A DNA stretch of 7,558 nucleotides, from NCBI GenBank assembly GCA_002779235.1, contig PEXD01000069.1, positions 1-7,558 on the forward strand, in the 5' to 3' direction. The DNA is from Candidatus Woesearchaeota archaeon CG07_land_8_20_14_0_80_44_23. GTDB taxonomy: Archaea > Nanobdellota > Nanobdellia > Woesearchaeales > 0-14-0-80-44-23. A model generated the notes under the pieces. It was not told the origin of the DNA, searched no databases, and was given only the letters and a program-made list of their open reading frames with translations. Position numbers and translations under genes: made by a program. Below are positions 1 to 6,353 of the stretch, in pieces (the first letter of the stretch is position 1; every line of letters begins with the position of its first letter).

Positions 1-1
1 A

Positions 2-547
2 AAGAAAATTATAAAAAATGTATTCATGCACACATTAATTCAGTTTAGATCATTGCCTAAGATAAAAAAGCTTTTCATAACTAAAAAAGCCGCCATATTT
101 GATTCAAGCGAAGGTGCTGTTCCTACAAAAAAGACAGCACTTCAATTATATCTTATAATAAGTAAGTGTGCAAGCGGGTTATACAAATGTGCATTGATAA
201 AAAAAGAAGAATATAACTATCTCATAGAAAAACTGTATTCAGAGTTTTTCCTGCATCTTATCTTCTATCATTTTGCGATAAAAGAGGATGGATGCTCTAA
301 AGAAGAATTAGAGAAAATAAAAAATGAAATATATAATAAATTCATAAAAAACACAAAAAACAATAATATGAAGATACGCCTTTCATTTTTAATAATTAAA
401 AGCAAATTCCTGCTTCATATATTCAAAATGGGCTATTTTTTTATTTATGTAAAAATCATGAATCTTTTCAGAAAAGACAAAAAGCAAATTGCCTGGAAGT
501 TCTGGGAAAAAAACAAGAGTGCAGGTGGAAGAAGGAATTACTTTTAA
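2..547 (+). CDS. 3' part of an unrecognised protein, possibly a glycosyltransferase C-terminus (5' truncated)
   Basis: The reading frame is open from base 2 with no stop before the window edge. The Met at base 26 is therefore probably internal, and the gene likely starts outside the window. About 181 residues are visible, ending at TAA 545-547. The protein is very rich in Lys, Ile, Phe and Asn. It shows a helical, hydrophobic middle and a basic, amphipathic segment near the end (Phe/Leu/Ile with scattered Lys), followed by a short Lys/Arg-rich tail. I see no catalytic motif. Long helical basic tails of this kind occur at the C-termini of family 2 glycosyltransferases in polysaccharide loci, and the neighbouring nucleotide-sugar genes fit that, but this is a weak inference. 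Base composition is more AT-rich than in the genes from 603 on. It sits 55 bases upstream of rfbF, same strand, and does not overlap it. Confidence 0.6.
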   Translation, partial: KKIIKNVFMHTLIQFRSLPKIKKLFITKKAAIFDSSEGAVPTKKTALQLYLIISKCASGLYKCALIKKEEYNYLIEKLYSEFFLHLIFYHFAIKEDGCSKEELEKIKNEIYNKFIKNTKNNNMKIRLSFLIIKSKFLLHIFKMGYFFIYVKIMNLFRKDKKQIAWKFWEKNKSAGGRRNYF

Positions 548-560
548 ATAGATAGAATAA

Positions 561-569
561 TTTAAATAT
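561..569 (+). promoter_or_regulatory. candidate archaeal TATA box for the CDP-sugar operon
   Basis: TTTAAATAT lies in the only gap between genes in this window (548-602). Its centre is about 38 bases before the rfbF ATG. If this is an archaeal TATA box, transcription would start roughly 25 bases downstream, near 590, leaving a short leader with room for the ribosome site. A second A/T run, TTTTAAATA at 542-550, overlaps the upstream stop codon and is an alternative. In such AT-rich DNA, matches by chance are common. No terminator-like hairpin is visible in the gap, so read-through from the upstream gene is also possible. Confidence 0.4.
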
Positions 570-591
570 TGAAAATATTGAGATACTGTTT

Positions 592-598
592 GGGGTGG
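592..598 (+). promoter_or_regulatory. ribosome binding site of rfbF
   Basis: GGGGTGG, four bases before the ATG at 603, is a purine-rich Shine-Dalgarno-like site with the GGTG core common in archaea. It supports 603 as the rfbF start. Confidence 0.55.
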
Positions 599-602
599 AA
601 AA

Positions 603-1379
603 ATGAAGGTTATAATTCTTTGTGGAGGGCTTGGGACAAGGCTGAGGGAGCAGACAGAGTTCATACCAAAACCAATGGTGACTGTAGGCGGAAAGCCAAT
701 ACTCTGGCACATCATGAAAATCTACTATCACCAAGGGTTTAATGAGTTTGTGCTGCCTCTTGGATACAAAGGAGAGTTGATAAAGGAATATTTCATGCAC
801 TACAAGTGGAAAAACTCTGATTTCACGCTTGAAGTTGGAAAAGACAAGGGAGCGGAATTCCACAACAACAAGGAATGCGAGAACTGGAAGATACACTTCA
901 TAGACACAGGGCTCCTGACAAAAACCGCAAGAAGGGTTCATCTTTTAAAAAAAGTCCTGACAGATGAGGACGGCTTCATGCTGACATACGGAGACGGAGT
1001 TGCAGACATAAACTTAAAGGAGCTTCTTGAATTTCACAAGAAAAAAGGGCTTCTTGCAACAATAACCGGATTCAAACCAAATCATAGATTCGGGCTTGTT
1101 GAAGAAAGAGACGGAAAAGTAAAAAAATTCAAGGAAAAGCCGCAGATGTCAGACATGGTAAATATCGGATTTATGGTGTTCAGCAAGAAGGCACTTGACT
1201 ATTTTACAGAGGAAGATGTAATGCTTGAAACAGAAGTCCTTCCCAAAATTGCAAAAGATGGAAAGCTTGCAATTTACGAGCATAAAGGCTCGTGGCATTA
1301 CATGGACACCCAAAGGGACTGGGAAGAGCTCAATAAAATCTGGGAACAAAAACCAGTGTGGAAAATATGGAAGGACTAA
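603..1379 (+). CDS. rfbF: glucose-1-phosphate cytidylyltransferase
   Basis: This enzyme makes CDP-glucose and pyrophosphate from CTP and alpha-D-glucose-1-phosphate. It is the entry step to CDP-3,6-dideoxyhexoses and acts in the cytoplasm. The 258 residues match the usual length of about 257. The N-terminus carries the nucleotidyltransferase signature (GG at 8-9, GTRL at 11-14, IPKP with Lys23). Metal-binding Asp131 sits in YGDG (129-132), and a second acidic site is Asp235 in the MDTQRDW stretch near the C-terminus. The Trp-rich end (WHYMDTQRDW, then PVWKIW) is typical of RfbF rather than of dTDP- or UDP-glucose pyrophosphorylases, which are longer or lack it. It is the first gene of the overlapping cluster, preceded by a ribosome site and a TATA-like box. 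Its last 13 bases overlap the rfbG start. The family assignment is firm; substrate specificity is inferred from the family and from rfbG and rfbH nearby. Confidence 0.95.
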   Translation: MKVIILCGGLGTRLREQTEFIPKPMVTVGGKPILWHIMKIYYHQGFNEFVLPLGYKGELIKEYFMHYKWKNSDFTLEVGKDKGAEFHNNKECENWKIHFIDTGLLTKTARRVHLLKKVLTDEDGFMLTYGDGVADINLKELLEFHKKKGLLATITGFKPNHRFGLVEERDGKVKKFKEKPQMSDMVNIGFMVFSKKALDYFTEEDVMLETEVLPKIAKDGKLAIYEHKGSWHYMDTQRDWEELNKIWEQKPVWKIWKD

Positions 1380-2437
1380 ACATCTATAAAGGAAAAAAAG
1401 TGCTTGTCACAGGGCACACTGGCTTCAAGGGAGCATGGCTCTCAATCTGGCTCATAAGAATAGGTGCAAAAGTAATTGGATTCTCGCTTCCGAAGTCTGA
1501 CAATGACTATGTGTATAAGCAGACTGGGCTTGGAAATGCGATTTTTGCTGATGAAAAAGGAGAGATAAGAGACTATAAACAGCTGAAAAAAGTATTTGAC
1601 AAATACAAACCTGATTTTGTATTTCATCTCGCTGCTCAGCCTCTAGTGAGGCTCTCTTATGAGATTCCCCTTGAGACATTTGAGGCAAATGTGATTGGAA
1701 CTGCAAATGTGCTTGAGTGCATAAGGAAAAGCAGTTCTGTGAAGGGCGCTGTGCTGATAACAACAGATAAGTGCTACAAAAATAAGGAAACAATAACGCC
1801 ATACAAGGAAACAGACGAGCTTGGAGGATATGACCCATACTCATCAAGCAAGGCCTGCGCAGAAATCGTGATTGGGAGCTACCGCGACGCATTCTTCAGA
1901 AATTCAGATATATTAATTGCCTCTGCAAGGGCAGGAAATGTGCTCGGAGGCGGGGATTTCGGGAAAGACCGACTTGTTCCCGACTGCATAAACTCGCTGA
2001 TAAAAGGGAAACCAATAAGGATAAGAAACCCTAATGCAGTAAGGCCATGGCAGTACATCCTTGACGTTCTTTACGGATACCTTCTTCTGGGAAAGAAGCT
2101 GCTCGAAGGCAGGAGGGAGTTTGCAGAGCCATGGAACTTCGGACCTGAGCAGCGCTCAATAGTGCCTGTGAGGAAAATTGCAGACTTGATGGTAAAAGAG
2201 TGGGGCTCGGGAAGCTGGCAGGACTGCAGTAATTCCAAAGAGAAGAAGCACGAGGCAAAACTCCTGAATCTGGACATCACAAAAGCCAAGAAGAAATTAG
2301 GATGGAAGCCAAAGCTCACAATTGATGAGAACATAAAGCAAACAGTCAGATGGTACAGGAACGAGAGGGCGCTTGGGAAAGGGGATGTTCTAAATCTATG
2401 CTATTCAGAGATAGCGATGTATGAGAAGAAAAGATGA
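1367..2437 (+). CDS. rfbG: CDP-glucose 4,6-dehydratase
   Basis: An extended short-chain dehydrogenase that uses tightly bound NAD+ to turn CDP-glucose into CDP-4-keto-6-deoxyglucose. From the ATG at 1367 it is 356 residues, close to the family norm of about 357. The Rossmann loop is GHTGFKG (16-22), the RfbG-type form rather than GATGFIG. The dehydratase triad is visible as TTDK (132-135) and Tyr158-xxx-Lys162. The segment NVLGGGDFGKDRLVPD (191-206) and the C-terminal Cys-Tyr-Ser-Glu-Ile region are also characteristic. A GTG at 1358 would add three residues (start M-E-N-M). I prefer the ATG because it places the Rossmann strand at the usual distance from the N-terminus. Overlap is 13 bases with rfbF and 4 bases (ATGA) with the next gene, so translation is probably coupled. 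Confidence 0.94.
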   Translation: MEGLNIYKGKKVLVTGHTGFKGAWLSIWLIRIGAKVIGFSLPKSDNDYVYKQTGLGNAIFADEKGEIRDYKQLKKVFDKYKPDFVFHLAAQPLVRLSYEIPLETFEANVIGTANVLECIRKSSSVKGAVLITTDKCYKNKETITPYKETDELGGYDPYSSSKACAEIVIGSYRDAFFRNSDILIASARAGNVLGGGDFGKDRLVPDCINSLIKGKPIRIRNPNAVRPWQYILDVLYGYLLLGKKLLEGRREFAEPWNFGPEQRSIVPVRKIADLMVKEWGSGSWQDCSNSKEKKHEAKLLNLDITKAKKKLGWKPKLTIDENIKQTVRWYRNERALGKGDVLNLCYSEIAMYEKKR

Positions 2438-3393
2438 GAGAAAAAAAGGTTCTGATAACAGGCGCAACAGGGTTCATAGGCGCAAACCTGGCGCACCGGC
2501 TGGCAAAAAAGGGAAAGGGCACAGTATATGTAACTGTAAGGAAAGAATCCAATCTGTGGAGGATAAATGACATAAAAAATTCGCTGAAATTCATAAATTG
2601 CGACCTTACAGATTATTCTGAGACGGAAAAAATTGTGGAAGAGATAAAGCCGGATGTTGTTTACCACTGTGCAGCATACGGCGCGGTATATGGAGAAAAT
2701 GATTTTCTTAAGACAATTCAAACCAATCTCATTGGAACAATAAACCTGATTAATTCATGCATTGGAAAGGGGATTTCTGCATTTGTGAATCTCAGCAGCT
2801 CTTCTGAGTATGGGTTGAAGGACAGGCCGATGAGAGAGGATGACCCGCTCAATCCGAATACTGACTATGGCATATCAAAGGCAGTTACGACAGAATATGC
2901 ATCCCAGATTGGAAAACTCAAGGGCATGCCAATAATTACATTGCGCCTTTTTTCGCCTTTTGGATACTATGAGTCAAAAAGCAGGCTGATTCCATCGCTT
3001 CTGCTGAGCATCATAGAAGGCAGGGAGCCGCAGCTCGCAAATCCCGGCTCTGCAAGGGATTTCATTTTCATTGAGGATGTAATAGATATCATGATTGAGG
3101 CCTCCCTAAAGGCAGGAAAGCATGCCGGCGGGGTATTCAATGTTGCAAACGGAAGACAGTTCACTGTAAAAGAGGTTGCAGAGCTTGCGATAAAGATAAG
3201 CGGGAAGAATCTGAAGCCGCACTTCAATGCGCTGCCCGAAAGAGTATACGACACGAACTGCTGGGTTGCGGACATGAAAAAGACATTTGCAAGCTTTAAC
3301 TGGAGGCCGAGATACAGTATGGAAAAATCATTGGAAATAATGCTTGGCTGGCTTGAAAAAAACAGAGGATTATACATCCAAAATGGAAAATAG
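2434..3393 (+). CDS. NAD(P)-dependent epimerase/reductase of the extended SDR family (SDR 1)
   Basis: A 319-residue nucleotide-sugar-modifying enzyme. The N-terminus holds the dinucleotide-binding loop GATGFIG (10-16). The catalytic Ser is in the LSSSSEYG stretch (120-127), and the Tyr145-xxx-Lys149 pair is in YGISK. LRLFSPFG (170-177) and the ARDFIFIEDV segment (207-216) are standard substrate-domain signatures. C-terminal FNVANG and NWRPRYS motifs are as in the epimerase/dehydratase family. Placement between rfbG and the transketolase genes suggests a CDP-sugar substrate: reduction of the C4 ketone, an epimerisation, or reduction of a side-chain ketone. Motifs alone do not separate these. 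It differs clearly from the second SDR at 6350, so the two are unlikely to be duplicates with the same job. The start is the ATG in the ATGA overlap with rfbG. Its 3' end overlaps the next gene by 11 bases. Confidence 0.85.
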   Translation: MREKKVLITGATGFIGANLAHRLAKKGKGTVYVTVRKESNLWRINDIKNSLKFINCDLTDYSETEKIVEEIKPDVVYHCAAYGAVYGENDFLKTIQTNLIGTINLINSCIGKGISAFVNLSSSSEYGLKDRPMREDDPLNPNTDYGISKAVTTEYASQIGKLKGMPIITLRLFSPFGYYESKSRLIPSLLLSIIEGREPQLANPGSARDFIFIEDVIDIMIEASLKAGKHAGGVFNVANGRQFTVKEVAELAIKISGKNLKPHFNALPERVYDTNCWVADMKKTFASFNWRPRYSMEKSLEIMLGWLEKNRGLYIQNGK

Positions 3394-4165
3394 GGAATTA
3401 CTTGAAAAAGCGAAAAAAATAAGGAGAAACTGCCTGATTCAGGTTTCTGCTGCAAAATCATCACACATAGGAAGCATGCTTTCAATTGCAGACATTTTAG
3501 CATATTTATTCTATAAAGAGATAAAAAAGGAAGATAGATTTGTATTAAGCAAAGGGCATGCCTCACTTGCGCTTTATGCAGTTCTTGCTGACAAGGGAAT
3601 AATCTCAGAAGAAATGCTAAAGACATACTGCAAAAATGGAAGCTGTCTCATAGGACACCTTAATCACAAGGTTCCTGGAGTTGAGGTATCAACTGGCTCC
3701 CTAGGGCACGGGCTTCCAATGGCTGCAGGAATGGCGCTCGCAAACAAGATTGATGGAAAAAGCGCGAGAGTATACTGCCTTATTGGAGACGGGGAATGCC
3801 AGGAAGGCGCGGTCTGGGAATCGCTGATATTCATATCTAATCATGATTTGAAAGGACTCGTCATAATAATTGACGCAAACAAGCTGCAGGGGTATGACTT
3901 CTGCGAAAACATATTTCCTGAAAAACGGCTGATTGCAATGCTGAAGGCAACAGGGCTTAATTTCTACGAGATAAACGGGCATGATTTTTCAGACATGGAA
4001 AAAACATTTGAGAAAATAGGAAACAGCAAAAATGAAAAGGCAAGCATAATATTTGCCCACACAACAAAAGGGAAGGGAGTTTCATTCATGGAAAACAAGC
4101 TGGAATGGCACTACAAGAGCCCGGATGACGAGCAGCTGAAAAAGGCATTGGAAGAACTAAAATGA
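3383..4165 (+). CDS. transketolase, N-terminal (TPP-binding) subunit
   Basis: One half of a split thiamine diphosphate enzyme that moves two-carbon ketol units; it needs the following gene product to complete the active site. The 260 residues cover only the pyrophosphate-binding domain. The TPP motif is GDGE (135-138) with Asn166 about 28 residues on. Active-site His residues typical of transketolase are visible: His28 in SSHIGS, His59 in KGHAS, His92 in GHLNH, and His243 in WHYKSP. SLGHGL (106-111) and HTTKGKGVSFMEN are also family hallmarks. I chose the ATG at 3383, which overlaps SDR 1 by 11 bases; a TTG at 3344 would add 13 residues with no support. Archaea commonly encode transketolase as two genes, so a housekeeping pentose-phosphate role is possible. 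The position inside a CDP-sugar operon argues for a dedicated role. Confidence 0.9.
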   Translation: MENRELLEKAKKIRRNCLIQVSAAKSSHIGSMLSIADILAYLFYKEIKKEDRFVLSKGHASLALYAVLADKGIISEEMLKTYCKNGSCLIGHLNHKVPGVEVSTGSLGHGLPMAAGMALANKIDGKSARVYCLIGDGECQEGAVWESLIFISNHDLKGLVIIIDANKLQGYDFCENIFPEKRLIAMLKATGLNFYEINGHDFSDMEKTFEKIGNSKNEKASIIFAHTTKGKGVSFMENKLEWHYKSPDDEQLKKALEELK

Positions 4166-5058
4166 GAAATGCTTTCATAACTGCGCTGGAAGGAGAAGCA
4201 GAGAGAAATGAGAGAATTGTCCTTCTCACAGGAGACCTTGGATTCTCTGTGTTTGAAAATTTTCAGAAAAAATTTCCTGAAAGGTTCTTCAATGCGGGCT
4301 TATCCGAGCAGAACATGATGGGGCTTGCCGCAGGACTCTCTTTATCAGGAAAGAAAGTTTTTGTGTATTCAATAATCCCATTTGTAACATTCAGATGCCT
4401 TGAGCAGATAAGAAATGACATCTGCTACCAGGACTTAGATATTGTAATAGTTGGCGTTGGCTCTGGATTGTCCTACGGAGCTCTCGGATTCAGCCACCAC
4501 GCAAACGAGGACATAGGTGCATTAAAGTCAATACCGAACATTACGATACTTTTACCTTCTGACCCGAGTGAGGTTTCTGCTTTGGTAAAAGAATCATTTT
4601 CATACACGCATCCAATCTATTTAAGATTAGGAAGAAACAACGAAAAAAAATTCAACAATTCTTCTAACATAAAAATAGGCGAAGCATATTATATCGCTGA
4701 AGGAAAGGATATTGCGCTAGTCACTCACGGGAGCATAATTGAGGAGGTAATGGGCGCATATGAAATGCTTAAGGAAAAAGGAATTAATGCGTCTGTAATT
4801 TCATGCCCGACAATAAAACCGCTCAATGAAAAATTCTTCGAATCAATGTACAAAAAGCACAAAAAAGTGTTTGTAGTTGAAGAGCACAACGCAATCGGGG
4901 GGCTTGGGGATTCCTTATGCTCCTTCGGGAAAACCATAAAAATCGCAATCAATGACCACTTCATCTGCGAAGCAGGGGACAATAAATACTTAAGAGCAAA
5001 AGAAGGGCTTAATGCTGAATCAATTACAAAAAGGGTTTTGGAAGAGTTAAAATGAGAA
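4148..5058 (+). repeat. two near-identical 21-base stop/start junctions (4148-4168 and 5038-5058)
   Basis: The two transketolase subunit genes end with the same five codon meanings (Leu-Glu-Glu-Leu-Lys) followed by ATGA and a start Met-Arg. The 21 bases at 4148-4168 and 5038-5058 differ at only two positions. Each contains TTGGAAGA about seven bases before the next ATG, which could act as a weak ribosome site. The coordinates given span both copies; the DNA between them is the C-terminal subunit gene. Confidence 0.5.
4162..5055 (+). CDS. transketolase, C-terminal (pyrimidine-binding) subunit
   Basis: The second half of the split transketolase, 297 residues, starting in a 4-base ATGA overlap with the N-terminal subunit. 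Both halves are therefore made together. The pyrimidine domain carries the Glu that activates the TPP aminopyrimidine, Glu49 in AGLSEQNMMG. Then comes the loop GLSYGALGFSHHANEDIG (102-119), with the His pair that lines the substrate channel, and PIYLRLGRNN (151-160), with Arg residues in the donor-phosphate region. The C-terminal transketolase domain shows VVEEHNAIGGLGD (238-250). Taken with the preceding gene it would reconstitute a complete enzyme of about 557 residues, shorter than the fused bacterial enzymes of about 660. In this operon a plausible acceptor is a CDP-4-ketosugar rather than an aldose phosphate; that is inference. Confidence 0.9.
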   Translation: MRNAFITALEGEAERNERIVLLTGDLGFSVFENFQKKFPERFFNAGLSEQNMMGLAAGLSLSGKKVFVYSIIPFVTFRCLEQIRNDICYQDLDIVIVGVGSGLSYGALGFSHHANEDIGALKSIPNITILLPSDPSEVSALVKESFSYTHPIYLRLGRNNEKKFNNSSNIKIGEAYYIAEGKDIALVTHGSIIEEVMGAYEMLKEKGINASVISCPTIKPLNEKFFESMYKKHKKVFVVEEHNAIGGLGDSLCSFGKTIKIAINDHFICEAGDNKYLRAKEGLNAESITKRVLEELK

Positions 5059-6353
5059 CTAAAGAAGAAATAAAAAAAGAGATTTATTCACGGGTAAAAG
5101 AGTATTATGATTCTTACCTCTCTTCAAGAGGCGAGGCAATACCTGTTTCCGGGAAGAAATATGATGAGAAAGAGCTGATATCCATAGTTGATGCTGCTCT
5201 TGAGGGATGGTGGACAGAAGGAAAGGTGACACTTGAGTTTGAGGAGAAATTCAAGAAATTCTTAGGAGTAAGTAATGCAATTGTAGTAAATTCAGGCTCT
5301 TCAGCAAACCTGCTTGCATTTAAGGCGCTTATGTCTTCTAAGATTAAAGAGAGAAGAATAGAGCTGGGGGATGAAATAATAACTGTTGCAGCATCATTCC
5401 CAACAACAGTCAACCCAATAATACAAGCAGGATGCATTCCTGTGTTCTGCGATGCTGAATTAGGAACATACAACATCAGGATTTCGGACATGAAAAAGGC
5501 GCTATCCTCCAAAACAAAGGCAGTGATGATTGCGCACACTCTCGGAAACCCATTTAACGTGAAAGAAGTGTCTGAGTTCTGCAGAAAGAACAAACTATGG
5601 CTGATTGAGGATTCCTGCGATGCGCTTGGGGCAACTTATGATGGGAAGAACGTCGGAACATTCGGGGACATTGCAACATTCAGCTTCTACCCTGCGCACC
5701 ACATAACAATGGGAGAAGGAGGAGCTGTTGTAACTAATAATCCAAACTTAGCGCGGATAATACGCTCAATACGCGACTGGGGAAGGGACTGCTGGTGCAT
5801 GACAGGGCATGACAACACCTGCGGAATGCGGTATTCCTGGAAACTCGGGGATTTGCCTCTCGGCTATGACCATAAGTATATCTATTCTGAGATTGGATAC
5901 AATCTCAAGAATACTGACTTGAATACTGCAATTGGAGTTGCACAGATGGACAAACTGCCTTCTTTTATTTCTGCAAGAAGGAAAAACTTTGAAGAACTGC
6001 TGGACAAGATGAAAAAGTTTGAGAAATACTTCTATTTGCCTGTTGCTGAGCCAAATTCAGAGCCAAGCTGGTTTGGATTCCTGCTCACTGTGAAAGAAGA
6101 TGCTGGGTTCACAAGGGAAGACCTGCTTAAATTCCTGGAAAAAGAGAAAATAGGAACACGGCTTCTTTTCGGCGGAAACATTACAAAGCAACCGTACTTC
6201 ATAGACAACAAGATAAAGCATAGAATTATTGGAGACTTAAAGAATACGGATATCATAATGAAGAATACATTCTGGATAGGAGTATGCCCACTGATTGAAA
6301 AAAAAGACATTGAGAAAATGAGCGAAGCATTTGAAAGGTTTTTGAAAAGATGA
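5052..6353 (+). CDS. rfbH: CDP-4-dehydro-6-deoxyglucose 3-dehydrase (E1, PMP and [2Fe-2S])
   Basis: This enzyme removes the C3 hydroxyl of CDP-4-keto-6-deoxyglucose as the PMP-bound intermediate; a separate reductase (E3) supplies electrons. The fold is the DegT/DnrJ/EryC1 aminotransferase type, 433 residues against about 437 for Yersinia E1. Two diagnostic features are visible. The usual PLP-binding Lys is replaced by His216 in SFYPAHHITMGEGG. The [2Fe-2S] ligands follow the E1 pattern exactly: Cys189, Cys247, Cys249 and Cys257, spaced C-x57-C-x-C-x7-C. All five sit four residues before the Yersinia numbering as I recall it. Thus this is a dehydrase and not a sugar aminotransferase. NSGSSANL (80-87) is the cofactor phosphate region. 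It starts at an ATGA overlap with the transketolase C-terminal subunit and ends in an ATGA overlap with SDR 2. No E3 gene is in the window. Confidence 0.96.
   Translation: MRTKEEIKKEIYSRVKEYYDSYLSSRGEAIPVSGKKYDEKELISIVDAALEGWWTEGKVTLEFEEKFKKFLGVSNAIVVNSGSSANLLAFKALMSSKIKERRIELGDEIITVAASFPTTVNPIIQAGCIPVFCDAELGTYNIRISDMKKALSSKTKAVMIAHTLGNPFNVKEVSEFCRKNKLWLIEDSCDALGATYDGKNVGTFGDIATFSFYPAHHITMGEGGAVVTNNPNLARIIRSIRDWGRDCWCMTGHDNTCGMRYSWKLGDLPLGYDHKYIYSEIGYNLKNTDLNTAIGVAQMDKLPSFISARRKNFEELLDKMKKFEKYFYLPVAEPNSEPSWFGFLLTVKEDAGFTREDLLKFLEKEKIGTRLLFGGNITKQPYFIDNKIKHRIIGDLKNTDIIMKNTFWIGVCPLIEKKDIEKMSEAFERFLKR

Noticed and set aside
548..602. Intrinsic terminator, riboswitch or small RNA in the only gap
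   Set aside because: The gap is 55 bases, with no stable G/C stem and no T run after one. Only the TATA-like box and ribosome site are supportable.
468..941. 157-residue open frame on the minus strand covering the promoter gap and the start of rfbF
   Set aside because: It is antisense to a well-supported gene, shows no family motif and has a composition expected of a shadow frame.
1358..1366. GTG start three codons upstream of the chosen rfbG start
   Set aside because: It cannot be excluded, but the ATG at 1367 gives the normal spacing to the Rossmann loop and a shorter overlap with rfbF.
3344..3382. TTG start that would extend the transketolase N-terminal subunit by 13 residues
   Set aside because: It lies deep within SDR 1, uses a rare start, and adds residues with no family match. 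The ATG at 3383 gives the usual N-terminus for split transketolase.
2967..3626. 219-residue open frame on the minus strand across SDR 1 and the transketolase N-terminal subunit
   Set aside because: Both overlapped + strand genes have clear catalytic motifs. The antisense frame is Ser/Phe/Leu-rich with no recognisable domain, as expected of a shadow.
3383..5055. 1-deoxyxylulose-5-phosphate synthase or pyruvate dehydrogenase E1 split subunits as an alternative for the TPP pair
   Set aside because: The His set in the N-terminal subunit, the WHYKSP end and the EEHNAIGGLGD region fit transketolase best. The subunit order and lengths also fit split transketolase.
5052..6353. Sugar aminotransferase (DegT/ArnB type) reading of the rfbH gene
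   Set aside because: The PLP-binding Lys is replaced by His216 and the four [2Fe-2S] Cys are present with E1 spacing, so it is a dehydrase.
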